Shown here: positions 7,712 through 15,937 of the stretch, one piece after another
Numbering within the stretch: the first letter of the stretch is position 1
Layout: the number at the start of each line of letters is the position of its first letter
IMG/VR virus record: IMGVR_UViG_3300017987_002072
Span: 1-25,536 of that record
Origin: a virus
Direction: 5' to 3' (one strand)
Length of the DNA stretch: 25,536 bases
Program-made: the position numbers and the translations under genes
Notes under the pieces: generated by a model
Seen by the model: only the letters and a program-made list of their open reading frames with translations
Database searches by the model: none
What the model was told of the DNA's origin: nothing

Positions 7712-9358
7712 TTAACTCAACTGGTTCATGTGCAGAACTTCGCCGTTCAGCGGGCTCGGCTTGAAGCCGACAACCACGTCGGGGTCAGTGACCGCCAACG
7801 TCGTCCCGGAGGCGAGAACGACGATATGTCCGTTTCTGTGTCCACGTGTGGGCTCCACCGGGGAAGGCAGCGATGCTGCCTGTACGGTGTCAGCCACGAA
7901 AGGTGTTGCCTGGACAGCGTACATGGTGTTGTCAGGCACCGAGTCCGGTACGAACGTGACAGCAGCGGCGTCCACCGTGGTCAGCTCGTCCGTGTTGCAA
8001 GTGAAATTCCCGGAATCGGCCTCGATGAGGATGTAGCCGATCCTGAGTTTGCCAGGCGTCGCGCCCGGCAAGGCCGCAATCGCTTCGGCGGCAGTGTCGA
8101 AGGCCATGTTTGTTGTCTGGCCACGACCGTCGATCAAGTTCACACGACTCGTGATCGTGCCGGCCGCGTCGATCTGGAGCAGGATGGCACCAAACTTCTC
8201 GGCTGTAACCACATGAGCCGCTGTGAAGTCCCAGTTGTCCTCGGCTGTCTTGCTGTACTCCACACCGTCGATGATGTAGGTGAAGGCGCCGAACGACACG
8301 TCTTCCAGCTCGCCGACTGTCGCTGCAATCGTCGGAGCCGAAACGAGACGGTCCTTTGTTTCCGGATAGATCTCCAGGGTTTCGAGGTCGCTGGCGTCTA
8401 CCATATCGTCGGTGTTGGCTGTCCAGGTGCCGGCATCGGCTTCGACCAAGAAATGACCGATCTTGATGTTGCCGGTATCCGGATCCGGAAGGGCTGCGAT
8501 CGCCTCGGCGGCGGTGTCGTAGTCCTGCGGGGTACCTACGACCTTGGTGCTGATCGTACCCGCCGCATTGATCTGGATGAGCACTGCACCCCACTGATTG
8601 AGCGCCACCACATGGGCAGCCGAGAACGAGATCCCCGATTCGGCGTCCTTGTGGTATGTGACACCATCAATGCAGTAGTCGAAGTTGCCGCACTTGAAGT
8701 CCTGCACGTCGTCGGCGACCGTGCGGCGATCGATCGCGAGACGCGGGTTCGTGAGAACGCCATCGTAGTTGGCCGAAGGCACAACCACCTCAACGTCGCC
8801 GATACCGCTCATTGCGCGGCACCACAGATCGACCGTGGCCACCTCGAACCGGAACCCCGGTTTGATGACTGCAAGGCGTTTGTCGCCGGTGTACCCCAGG
8901 AGGTTGGCCGACACGAGATCGGCTTCGTCAAAGGCGTCCGTCTGGCCATCCCAGTCGGCGCTGTTCGTTTCCAGCGTAATGACACCGATCCCGATCTTGC
9001 CTGCATCGGGTGCCGGTACGGCTGCCAGGGCTGCGGCTTCGTCGGCGTAGTCCTGATCGCCTGTGTTGGGGTTGGATTTCGTGGTGATGTTGCCGTCCTT
9101 GTCCACCATCACGAGGATGTGCATCCACGTCCCGATGTCGGTGGCATGAACGGCTGAAAGTGAGATGCCCTCTTCCAGGGCCTTGGAGTAAATCTGCCCA
9201 TCCAGGACATACGTGAACGCCGATACGTCAAACGTCTCGGGTGTCGCGTTCACTGAAAGAGTGACCGGGGTGAGCACCCCGTCATGAAGCGGAGCTACGC
9301 GGCGGAACTCGCGCGCGATCTTGGCATCCGCATGAATTTTGGAATCTTGGACCGCCAT
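7712..9358 (-). CDS. Triple-repeat capsid-adjacent protein (putative decoration or head fibre)
   Basis: Predicted 548-residue protein, first gene after the capsid gene, with a GGGAG ribosome-binding site. It contains three diverged repeats of about 100 residues (about 48-150, 227-327 and 359-466). Each has the order F-x-Y-x-x-DG-x-x-Y-x-K, a short S/F-x-AxH segment, a W/F-G-x-x-L-x-x-I/V-D/N-x-x-G-x-I-T/S core, an AAxAIAALP-like helix, and GKIxIGxxxxEAxxxx-W/F. Linkers and a C-terminal beta domain ending in GEVLHMNQLS surround them. No membrane segment is present. Position and repeat design suit a capsid decoration protein or head fibre, by inference. A tail protein is the alternative. Confidence 0.75.
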   Translation of the reverse strand: MAVQDSKIHADAKIAREFRRVAPLHDGVLTPVTLSVNATPETFDVSAFTYVLDGQIYSKALEEGISLSAVHATDIGTWMHILVMVDKDGNITTKSNPNTGDQDYADEAAALAAVPAPDAGKIGIGVITLETNSADWDGQTDAFDEADLVSANLLGYTGDKRLAVIKPGFRFEVATVDLWCRAMSGIGDVEVVVPSANYDGVLTNPRLAIDRRTVADDVQDFKCGNFDYCIDGVTYHKDAESGISFSAAHVVALNQWGAVLIQINAAGTISTKVVGTPQDYDTAAEAIAALPDPDTGNIKIGHFLVEADAGTWTANTDDMVDASDLETLEIYPETKDRLVSAPTIAATVGELEDVSFGAFTYIIDGVEYSKTAEDNWDFTAAHVVTAEKFGAILLQIDAAGTITSRVNLIDGRGQTTNMAFDTAAEAIAALPGATPGKLRIGYILIEADSGNFTCNTDELTTVDAAAVTFVPDSVPDNTMYAVQATPFVADTVQAASLPSPVEPTRGHRNGHIVVLASGTTLAVTDPDVVVGFKPSPLNGEVLHMNQLS

Positions 9359-9392
9359 CTCATTCTCCCTCGTAGAGGATTAGGCTGCGGCG

Positions 9393-9444
9393 GGGAGGTC
9401 GCCCTCCCACGCCGTTGATCATATGTGACCGATATAGATCACAT
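9393..9444. other. Two small hairpins in the capsid-to-decoration gap
   Basis: The 89-bp gap holds two inverted repeats. GGGAGG/CCTCCC has a 4-base loop (9393-9408). ATGTGA/TCACAT has a 10-base loop (9423-9444) just after the capsid stop. Neither is followed by a T run, so they are weak terminators at best. They could protect or process mRNA between the highly expressed capsid gene and the next gene. Confidence 0.35.
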
Positions 9445-9447
9445 TTG

Positions 9448-10860
9448 TTATGCCACTCGGACCAGATCCTCGATCCGGAAGCTCTTTCTCGGACCCAGGC
9501 AACCCAACTGCTTATACAGATTCCCCACGGCGTAGAACACGTCCTTCCGTCCCGTGCCGTCAGTCACACGGTTCCAGATCGCGCCAGTCAGGTCGTCCCA
9601 CTCCCAACCACCGAGGGTCCAACGCTTGAACGTGTCGGTCTGGAGCCCGAAACAGAGTTGAGGCGGCATCTTGCGGCAAACGCGGAGCTGTGCCTCACGA
9701 TCGGAGAACAGCACCGACAGCTTACCCTTACCGCCGGTGAACGAACGGGGATCGTTCAGTACCTTGTCGCCCTTCAAGGACTTCCAGTACGAACGCGCAC
9801 CCGAACGGGATGTGACCACCACGTCAGGCTTTCCGCCGCCCTTCACAAAAGTCTCGTCGTCGGCGTAGATGAGCATGTCCTCGTTCAGTGTGCCATCGAA
9901 CCCGAGAGAACCGTCATCACCGTCGATAACGATAGAATTCCAAAGCGTGTAGGATCCACGAGCAAGGTTCTGGAACGTGGCCAGAACTGATCCGTCGTCC
10001 ACCATACCCGTCAATCCCATGAACTCTCTGTCATCCACAGATGAACCAGAGTCATCACCCGGGAAGATGTAGTCGTTGTCGGCTACACCAGTGGGCAGGG
10101 CGTCGATGTTCAGGATCGTCTCGGTCGCGCTCTGGGTTATGCTCTCAACCTTAGCCGACTGGCTGGAGCCTGCACTCCGGAGCGGGCTGCCATCGGCAGC
10201 CACTGAGAACACGATCGTCTCGCCTTCCAGGAATTGCAGGAACGCATCCTCGAGGCCCGCGATACCCATCGCGGAGTCGATCTGGAGTGTGGTATCCGGA
10301 GAGGCGTCGTTGACCCTCGCCTTGATACCGGCACCGTAACCGAGCGTCATGCGGTCGAGCTCGTTGTTGAGTCGGGTCACGAGGTCGGGCAATGCCCGCT
10401 CGGCCCAGTCAAGGAATGCCCCACGGTCAGAGCGTACACGCCGCATCACGTCTCCGGACATCTCAACGGTACCCTGAACCTTTTTCAGGTATACACGTGC
10501 GTTCTTGATGAGCGGAGCGCCGGCGACAGGGATATAGTCGCCTTCCTTACGTGCACCGACACCAGCCGGGAGCTGGAAGTATTGGGCGGTTTCGATATAT
10601 CGACCGCCAGTCGTTTCCTCAGTCTTGACGTTGTTGTCTTCCTCGAAGAGGTCGAGCAACTCGGAATCAGAAACGACGTTATTGAAGATGGGCTCATTGA
10701 AGATGATCTTCATCGCTTCGTTGATCCCACCCGTTCCCGAGGTCTGCGTCGTCTCCCCGGCAAACGCTAGCCAGGGTATCGCCACACCCGCTGCGGGGGC
10801 CACATAGATGGCCAGCAGCACCGACACAAGCCCGAGAACGACCTTCTCAAACCGTCTCAT
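9448..10860 (-). CDS. Major capsid protein with a signal-peptide-like N-terminus
   Basis: Predicted 470-residue HK97-fold-type major capsid protein. Support comes from its place after the scaffold gene, its size, and features such as GTGGINEAMKIIFNEPIFNN, YIPVAGAPLIKNARVYLKKV, the spine-like helix DWAERALPDLVTRLNNELDR and the domain-like LNEDMLIYADDETFVKGG. The ATG at 10860 has a GAGG site. The first 35 residues are unusual: MRRFEK, then a hydrophobic run (about 7-33) ending AFA-G, like a secretion signal. Natural-looking capsid sequence begins right after it, at GETTQTSGTGG. The only other upstream start in frame is a GTG inside the hydrophobic stretch, without a good ribosome-binding site. 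Confidence 0.8.
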   Translation of the reverse strand: MRRFEKVVLGLVSVLLAIYVAPAAGVAIPWLAFAGETTQTSGTGGINEAMKIIFNEPIFNNVVSDSELLDLFEEDNNVKTEETTGGRYIETAQYFQLPAGVGARKEGDYIPVAGAPLIKNARVYLKKVQGTVEMSGDVMRRVRSDRGAFLDWAERALPDLVTRLNNELDRMTLGYGAGIKARVNDASPDTTLQIDSAMGIAGLEDAFLQFLEGETIVFSVAADGSPLRSAGSSQSAKVESITQSATETILNIDALPTGVADNDYIFPGDDSGSSVDDREFMGLTGMVDDGSVLATFQNLARGSYTLWNSIVIDGDDGSLGFDGTLNEDMLIYADDETFVKGGGKPDVVVTSRSGARSYWKSLKGDKVLNDPRSFTGGKGKLSVLFSDREAQLRVCRKMPPQLCFGLQTDTFKRWTLGGWEWDDLTGAIWNRVTDGTGRKDVFYAVGNLYKQLGCLGPRKSFRIEDLVRVA

Positions 10861-10901
10861 GGTCGCCTCGTAGTTGTGAGTTTTACGCTACTGAAGGACT
10901 G

Positions 10902-12089
10902 CTACCACTTGGTGCCGCGTACCCATCCTTTGGCACGTAGGCCTTTGATAGCATCCTTCACTCCCGCGCCTTTGGGCGGCGCTCCCGGTTCTGGTACGGC
11001 GCCTCCTGCGCCCGCTGAGGGCACAGCGGCGGCTTCCTTCCGGTTACGCACAGCCGCTCGAACGCGGTTCGGTGTCGCTTTTGCCTCTTCGGCCAGCCTC
11101 TGAGCCTCGGGACTTGCAGGTCGCGCTACTGAGGGGGTGGTGGAAGGCGGGGCCGACTGCCCCTTGTTACCCGGCTCGGACCCTATGCCATAGAGTCGAA
11201 GGCGGTTGGAAAGAATCGTTGGTATATCGTTCAGAAACCTCGGCAAATCAGCCGGGTTTATCACCTCGATTTTGCGTGACTCCAGAAACCTCTTCACGTC
11301 ACCTCTGGCATCAGCTAAGAACTGAGTCGCCATACCCTGCGAGAGTGTCGCGGGGATCATCGACTGTAGTGTGTCCTCGATGCCGCGAGACTGTTCTCGT
11401 GCAGCACGTTGGTAGGTGATCGTATCCCGCACCTGGTCCTTCCGCTTGATACGATCGGTTTCCATCCGCGCCTGGCTGGCTTCCTTCACGCTGGCGTCCC
11501 GCTCCCACTCGTCTACTCTCTCGGTAACGGCGGAGTACACCTCGGGATCCGCGAGGAGGTTCAAGGCCAGGTCCTTCTTGATCTCCGGTGCTACGCCCTC
11601 CATGATGAAGTTGACCGGATCGTTCCGAAGGAACATCTCAACCTCGGCGAACTCCTCCTGCATCTGCGAGAGCTCCTGCCGGTCGGCCTTGATCTGCTCG
11701 CTCCGCCTGTAGCCGTTGTACATCTGGTTCATGCGCTCGGCTACGTTTTTGTCGCTCGTCTCAATCTCGATGGGATCGCCATCGGGTTCCCTGCTCGGGA
11801 GCTGAAAGACGAACGTCTCGTCTTCATCCTCGGGCGAGGGGGGCTGCTCCCCTTCCGGGGTAGTTGCCCCCTCCTCACCCTCGGGTACTTCGGCTTCTTC
11901 TGAGGGCATGCCTGGCGCCTCAGTAGTCTCGGCGCTGTCGTCTGTTGTGCCATCAGGAGGTAATGCGTTCGGGTCCTGCCCGAGGTCTTCGGGTTCGGTA
12001 CCCCACTGGCTATCGTCGCTCTGCCGAGTTGACTCGATAGCCTGTTGGATCGGGCTTAGGTCGTCAGTCGTCGTCACTTCGTCCGGCAT
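10902..12089 (-). CDS. Scaffolding protein
   Basis: Predicted 395-residue protein with a GGGAGG ribosome-binding site. Residues 1-100 are very acidic and low complexity (EEAEVPEGEEGATTPEGEQP). A helical, coiled-coil-prone centre follows (about 115-290, including DRQELSQMQEEFAEVEMFLR), then a basic Pro/Ala/Gly-rich end finishing KGLRAKGWVRGTKW. An acidic head, long helical middle and basic C-terminus directly between portal and capsid genes is the classic phage scaffold arrangement. In that family the basic tail contacts the capsid subunit and the protein leaves the procapsid or is cleaved. No protease motif (Ser/His active-site pattern) is evident, so a separate protease or non-proteolytic exit is implied. 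Confidence 0.8.
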   Translation of the reverse strand: MPDEVTTTDDLSPIQQAIESTRQSDDSQWGTEPEDLGQDPNALPPDGTTDDSAETTEAPGMPSEEAEVPEGEEGATTPEGEQPPSPEDEDETFVFQLPSREPDGDPIEIETSDKNVAERMNQMYNGYRRSEQIKADRQELSQMQEEFAEVEMFLRNDPVNFIMEGVAPEIKKDLALNLLADPEVYSAVTERVDEWERDASVKEASQARMETDRIKRKDQVRDTITYQRAAREQSRGIEDTLQSMIPATLSQGMATQFLADARGDVKRFLESRKIEVINPADLPRFLNDIPTILSNRLRLYGIGSEPGNKGQSAPPSTTPSVARPASPEAQRLAEEAKATPNRVRAAVRNRKEAAAVPSAGAGGAVPEPGAPPKGAGVKDAIKGLRAKGWVRGTKW

Positions 12090-12106
12090 TGTACCTCCCG
12101 AGGGAA

Positions 12107-14311
12107 TTAAGCCGCCTCAACCGCTGTGGGAGACGGCGGGCCTTCTTCAGTCTCTTCTTCAGCGCCTTCAGGTGGCTGTGGCGCCTGGTCGTTCACGTTC
12201 TGTTCGGTCTGCATCGCGTTCGCCGCCTTCGCCATCTCGGCCAGGATATGCGTTACGCGGTGGACCACGAACTGTTGCTGTGTCTGTATGTCGAGCTTCA
12301 GGTACTCCGGTGAAGCCATGAACTCCTCGTGGATCGCGAGGTGCGTCAGGTTGTCGTACCACTCAAACACGTAGATCGACTGCGCGGGCTCGCCCTGCAC
12401 GAGCCGTCCATTCTCCTGCTCGGCGGTAACGCGGTGAATTCCACCAGGCCGGACAGCACGTCCCAGGTGCGGGAACCGTGCGAGCTCTAGGTAATGGTTC
12501 ACCGCTGCCGGTGTACCTATTGGGCCGAACAGCCCCTCCTGGTACATGAGGCTGATCCGTGCCTGACGTTCCGACCTAGACTCGGGCAGCATGCTCTCGA
12601 GGTCGGGTACCACATTCACCTTGCCAGTCGAGAACATCTCAGGTAGGACCATGACGGTGCGTGCGACGTTATCTTCGCCGGCGTAGCTCACGATCTTTTC
12701 GGTGTCCCAGATCATCGGTAGCCAGGCGATCCAGTCCTCTGCGAGCCGCGCGAATTCTTCGACCGCGCGCTTCACTGTGGGTCCCAAATACCGATCGGCG
12801 TTGAACCTGAGCTCGCGCACGAGCTCGGCGGGCGCGTTCTTGGTGGGCGCTTTGCCTTCGGTTCCTTCCAGAACGCCCAGTTCCTTGAACTCCGTCTTCA
12901 GCCAATCCTGTGTCCTCCACACGTCCATCGAGATGTTCGGTGGTGCCACGTAATCAAACGCCTTGATACCCGTGCGCGCGTTCGCGAACAGAATCTCACC
13001 AGGTCGGTTGGTGATTTGGTTCTCTTTGATCCCTGATCCCAAATCGACCACGGCTTTCGGGTTGGTCGCGAGGTTCCGGTGCTCGAGTATCTGTGCGGTA
13101 CCGCGATTGTACGTCTGTTGCAGCGGGTTCATCGCCTCTTGTGGAGTCGATCCACGAGGTCTACCCGGAATGTGCACGAACTCAAAACACCTGATCGGAC
13201 TCGTGTACTTGAACCAAGCGGGCCTGACGCTATCACGGAGCACCTTGTTCTTCGTGACCACGAGCAGCCGCCCGCCCGGCGACTGGTCGTTCTCCTCCAT
13301 CTCCGGGATAACCTTGCTCGGCGCCTTCCAGAGAGTATCTACTCTGACGAGTCCCGACTCGGTTTGCCTCGAAGTCGAGAACTCGCTTCCGGCTCTTGCT
13401 GACGCTGCGCCGTAGTACCCGGATCCGAACAGCATCCGGTAAAGCTCGCCGTGCCCTTCGGTATCCGAGTCCCTGACATCGGGCTCCACCCACATCTGGT
13501 AGAGGTCGAACACCTCTTCCTGTGTCAGGTAGGAGCGGTGCATGTGCCACCGTTTCTCGAACCAAGGCCTCGGGTTCCACTCGCCGCGACACTCAAGCGG
13601 TCCCATCACGTCCACCACGAGGGCGCCTTCCTTCTCGGAGTATGGCTCCCCAGTGACGTTGTAGCCCATACCGTCAGGCGTGAGCTCTACGAGGGGTGTA
13701 CCGTCTTGGTCGTAGGGCGCCTGCTTGATGATGCGATCGACCGTTGAGCCGTCAGGGCGCACGAGCTGGAGCATCGCCGGACCCATGTAGCGACGGGTAT
13801 CGCCCTTGTTCGGATCCACCCGTGTCTGGAGGAATGCCTGAGCTCCGGGAATGAGCCAGGCCATCAGCCGGTCGATCCGATCGGTCATCGCAACTTCCTG
13901 CCAGACCGTCTTGAACACCGTATCCATCGCCTCGGCCAGCATCGCGTCGATGCGATCGGGGCCGGGCCTGAAGGTGATGATCGGTTGGTTCTCGGTAAGG
14001 CGGGCGTGAGTGACGATGTACCAGTAGAGCAGTCGGTTGATGGCGGGCCGTTGTCTCCAGCGGCGTTCCTCGTCGGTCATGAGCCGCGTTATGTCGATGA
14101 ATCGTCCGAGTCTATCGCTCCAAACGGACCATTGCTGGCCGCACAGCATGCGGATGTTCTCTTCGACCTGGCGCTCGTATTTCCTGAGAGGTTCGTCTTG
14201 GGGTTTCCAGTGGGCCTGGACGTATGCTATGCGCTGTTCGTCGTACCCGTCCGGCTCGAACGGGCTGCCCCGCATGGGAGGGATGGCGTTGAGGGAATCG
14301 AATCGCGCCAC
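12107..14311 (-). CDS. Portal protein (P22-like size)
   Basis: Large protein of about 734 residues between small head genes and the scaffold, close in size to P22 gp1. Portal-like segments include RPAINRLLYWYIVTHARLTE followed by NQPIITFRPGP, the wing/stem-type PIRCFEFVHIPGRPRGSTPQ with EAMNPLQQTYNRGTAQILEH, and a C-terminal EWYDNLTHLAIHEEFMASPE motif seen in many portals. It forms the dodecameric DNA channel at one capsid vertex and docks the terminase. The start is uncertain. I chose GTG at 14311, two bases after the upstream stop. A TTG at 14332 and an ATG at 14275 are also in frame, and none has a clear ribosome-binding site. The tail is acidic and Pro/Glu-rich. Confidence 0.85.
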   Translation of the reverse strand: MARFDSLNAIPPMRGSPFEPDGYDEQRIAYVQAHWKPQDEPLRKYERQVEENIRMLCGQQWSVWSDRLGRFIDITRLMTDEERRWRQRPAINRLLYWYIVTHARLTENQPIITFRPGPDRIDAMLAEAMDTVFKTVWQEVAMTDRIDRLMAWLIPGAQAFLQTRVDPNKGDTRRYMGPAMLQLVRPDGSTVDRIIKQAPYDQDGTPLVELTPDGMGYNVTGEPYSEKEGALVVDVMGPLECRGEWNPRPWFEKRWHMHRSYLTQEEVFDLYQMWVEPDVRDSDTEGHGELYRMLFGSGYYGAASARAGSEFSTSRQTESGLVRVDTLWKAPSKVIPEMEENDQSPGGRLLVVTKNKVLRDSVRPAWFKYTSPIRCFEFVHIPGRPRGSTPQEAMNPLQQTYNRGTAQILEHRNLATNPKAVVDLGSGIKENQITNRPGEILFANARTGIKAFDYVAPPNISMDVWRTQDWLKTEFKELGVLEGTEGKAPTKNAPAELVRELRFNADRYLGPTVKRAVEEFARLAEDWIAWLPMIWDTEKIVSYAGEDNVARTVMVLPEMFSTGKVNVVPDLESMLPESRSERQARISLMYQEGLFGPIGTPAAVNHYLELARFPHLGRAVRPGGIHRVTAEQENGRLVQGEPAQSIYVFEWYDNLTHLAIHEEFMASPEYLKLDIQTQQQFVVHRVTHILAEMAKAANAMQTEQNVNDQAPQPPEGAEEETEEGPPSPTAVEAA

Positions 14312-14313
14312 GT

Positions 14314-14688
14314 TCAATACCCGAACATGCAATCGGCGTAGTCCAGGGTGCCGTCACCGCTTGGCGTGAACGTGAACTTGATCGCTGGTTCGCCGTAGTG
14401 TGTGGCCACGTCCATCTTGTTCTCTGTTCCGGCAACGATCGCGACATCACCAGGGTTGTTTTCCGCGTACGCGGTGGCAGCGTCCTCGAGTCCTCGAAGG
14501 AACTCCGCCGATAGTGTGCCACCGGATGTGGTTGTAAGCATACGCATCCGGATCGTACGCACACCTGCACACGGAACCGTCCAAGTGATCGCGACGCCGT
14601 TGGAGAACGCGGCGCCATCGGCCCAGTCGCCTTTGCCCTGTCGCCAGCGGCGTACGGTCGTTGGGTCCGGAAGTATGGGATGTGACAT
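14314..14688 (-). CDS. Small structural-region protein upstream of portal
   Basis: Predicted 124-residue soluble protein. ATG follows an AGGAGG site. The middle looks like a small beta domain (VAITWTVPCAGVRTIRMRML, about 32-51), followed by a helix (AEFLRGLEDAATAYAE) and a second beta pair ending GDGTLDYADCMFGY. There is no signal peptide or membrane helix. It sits directly before the portal gene and may be translationally coupled to it. I do not recognise the family; a minor head protein is likely by position. Confidence 0.7.
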   Translation of the reverse strand: MSHPILPDPTTVRRWRQGKGDWADGAAFSNGVAITWTVPCAGVRTIRMRMLTTTSGGTLSAEFLRGLEDAATAYAENNPGDVAIVAGTENKMDVATHYGEPAIKFTFTPSGDGTLDYADCMFGY

Positions 14689-14736
14689 CGCTTAACCTCC
14701 TATAAGCGCCAATATGCCCAAGGTTCGTTCAATGAG

Positions 14737-15084
14737 TCAAACGATTTCGGCGTTTACGTTCAGCTTCTTCGCGAGGTCCACACACGCCGCCCGTGTATTC
14801 AGCCCCACGCCGACAGTGCGCTCTCCGGCGTTGCTCGTCCAAAGCGCGAGCACGTTGTCTCCGTCATACACAAGCGCGTGCCTACCGGGCACCTCTTTAC
14901 CGATCTCCTCAAGAATCCGTCGCGGGCTGGTGCCGGTGAGCTCGTCAGCCAGGAAGCGTGTGGGTTCCGGGCGCTCGATCTCTTCCTCGATCTTGCGCCA
15001 ACGGACGGGAACGCCCACAGAGTAGCACGTCACAAGACCGATAAGGACCGCGATCGTCATCACCAACAACAGTCCCGTTACCAT
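14737..15084 (-). CDS. Small membrane-anchored protein
   Basis: Predicted 115-residue protein. Residues about 2-24 (MVTGLLLVMTIAVLIGLVTC) form one hydrophobic helix, followed by a charged soluble domain rich in Glu/Arg (RWRKIEEEIERPEPTRFLAD) and a small alpha/beta end (ALVYDGDNVLALWTSNAGER). Its start overlaps the previous gene by 7 bp, and that gene is also a one-helix membrane protein. The pair could act together at the membrane, for example in lysis (spanin-like) or superinfection exclusion, but no motif decides this. Confidence 0.65.
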   Translation of the reverse strand: MVTGLLLVMTIAVLIGLVTCYSVGVPVRWRKIEEEIERPEPTRFLADELTGTSPRRILEEIGKEVPGRHALVYDGDNVLALWTSNAGERTVGVGLNTRAACVDLAKKLNVNAEIV

Positions 15085-15434
15085 GTGCTCTGTACCCCGC
15101 CTTCCTCGAGTATGCGGATCGCCTCTTCTTCGATCTCGTCGTTCGAGAGGCGCCGCCCTTGTTCGTTTGCGATCGTGCGGATCATCTCTTTGGCGCGTTC
15201 GATTGTACCTTCAGAGAACTCCGCCACCGCTTGTCGTTCGTAATCGTCAAGCTGGAGAGCTCGCTGTTCCGCGTCCGGTTCCGGCTGAACCACATGAGCG
15301 TCATATCTGACGGGCGTACCGTGGACGATCGTGTTCTCGATTGTCTGTCGGCGCCCGATCTCACCTCGCCAGAGCCCGAAGAACACACCGGCTGCGGTGC
15401 CGATAAGGGCAAGCACGATTCCCTCAACTCCCAT
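15078..15434 (-). CDS. Small membrane-anchored helical protein
   Basis: Predicted 118-residue protein. It has an N-terminal membrane helix at about 3-23 (VEGIVLALIGTAAGVFFGLW). A charged region follows with a long helix pattern, including LDDYERQAVAEFSEGTIERA and NDEIEEEAIRILEEGG. It overlaps the genes on both sides (11 bp upstream, 7 bp downstream), so all are co-translated. One anchor plus a coiled-coil-like tail resembles inner-membrane spanins or tail-assembly membrane proteins. Neither is proven, and no lipobox partner was found. Confidence 0.65.
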   Translation of the reverse strand: MGVEGIVLALIGTAAGVFFGLWRGEIGRRQTIENTIVHGTPVRYDAHVVQPEPDAEQRALQLDDYERQAVAEFSEGTIERAKEMIRTIANEQGRRLSNDEIEEEAIRILEEGGVQSTW

Positions 15435-15681
15435 GTTTCAGCACCTCGTCAGGTGGAATGTCGGCTGCCACGTCTTTGACGGCCCGTTCCGGATTGCGGT
15501 GTGGTAGGATGGAATTCACTATCCAGCGCCAGAGAGCCCGCCACCACGTAGCCTTGCGGCGTTTCCGCTCATACCAGGAGAGGAGCTGTAGGAGTTCACC
15601 GCGCCTCACGTACCGCTGCGGATACTGGAAGTAATCCGCGAGCGTCACGGCGCGTGTATCTCTCGGTCTACGTTTCGTCAT
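15424..15681 (-). CDS. Small basic protein after terL
   Basis: Predicted 85-residue protein rich in Arg and Trp (MTKRRPRDTRAV, then YERKRRKATWWRALWRWIVN). The middle is a strongly amphipathic, possibly membrane-interfacial or nucleic-acid-binding helix. The start overlaps the upstream gene by 14 bp and the stop overlaps the downstream start by 11 bp. No family is recognised. Confidence 0.6.
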   Translation of the reverse strand: MTKRRPRDTRAVTLADYFQYPQRYVRRGELLQLLSWYERKRRKATWWRALWRWIVNSILPHRNPERAVKDVAADIPPDEVLKHGS

Positions 15682-15937
15682 CCATTGCCCCCAGTCGTGC
15701 CCGCGTCACTCCTTCGATCGCGTACATGAGATCCTCGGTGCTGCACCCTGTCGCTATCTGTAGCTGCGCACCCAACTCAGCGATCGCGAAGCCGAGGATA
15801 TTGATCGGCATGAGGTTTGCCGGTTCGTTACGCAGATCAACCGACCTGACACGGAGCGTCACGTCGTATCCGAAGTTCACCCGCTTGAACATGGCACGGA
15901 CGCCAATTTCATCGGCGGGTGGGATCGGTATGGTCAC
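15668..15937 (-). CDS. Small hypothetical protein coupled to terL
   Basis: Predicted 89-residue protein starting with GTG that shares GTGA with the stop of the large terminase gene. N-terminal beta-like segments (FKRVNFGYDVTLRVRSVDLR) are followed by two helices (ILGFAIAELGAQLQIATGCS, then TEDLMYAIEGVTRARLG). It is soluble and acidic at the end. It may be a minor head protein; no motif assigns it. Confidence 0.65.
   Translation of the reverse strand: MTIPIPPADEIGVRAMFKRVNFGYDVTLRVRSVDLRNEPANLMPINILGFAIAELGAQLQIATGCSTEDLMYAIEGVTRARLGAMDDET

Noticed and set aside
7655-9157. 500-codon open frame on the plus strand opposite the triple-repeat gene
   Set aside because: It is antisense to a convincing repeat protein. 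Its product is Arg/Gly/Val/His-rich without domain patterns, and no ribosome-binding site supports it. It is a high-GC shadow frame.
9423-9444. Possible CRP-type site (TGTGA...TCACA)
   Set aside because: The half-sites are 10 bp apart, not the 6 bp that CRP needs, and the site lies between two late structural genes rather than at a promoter.
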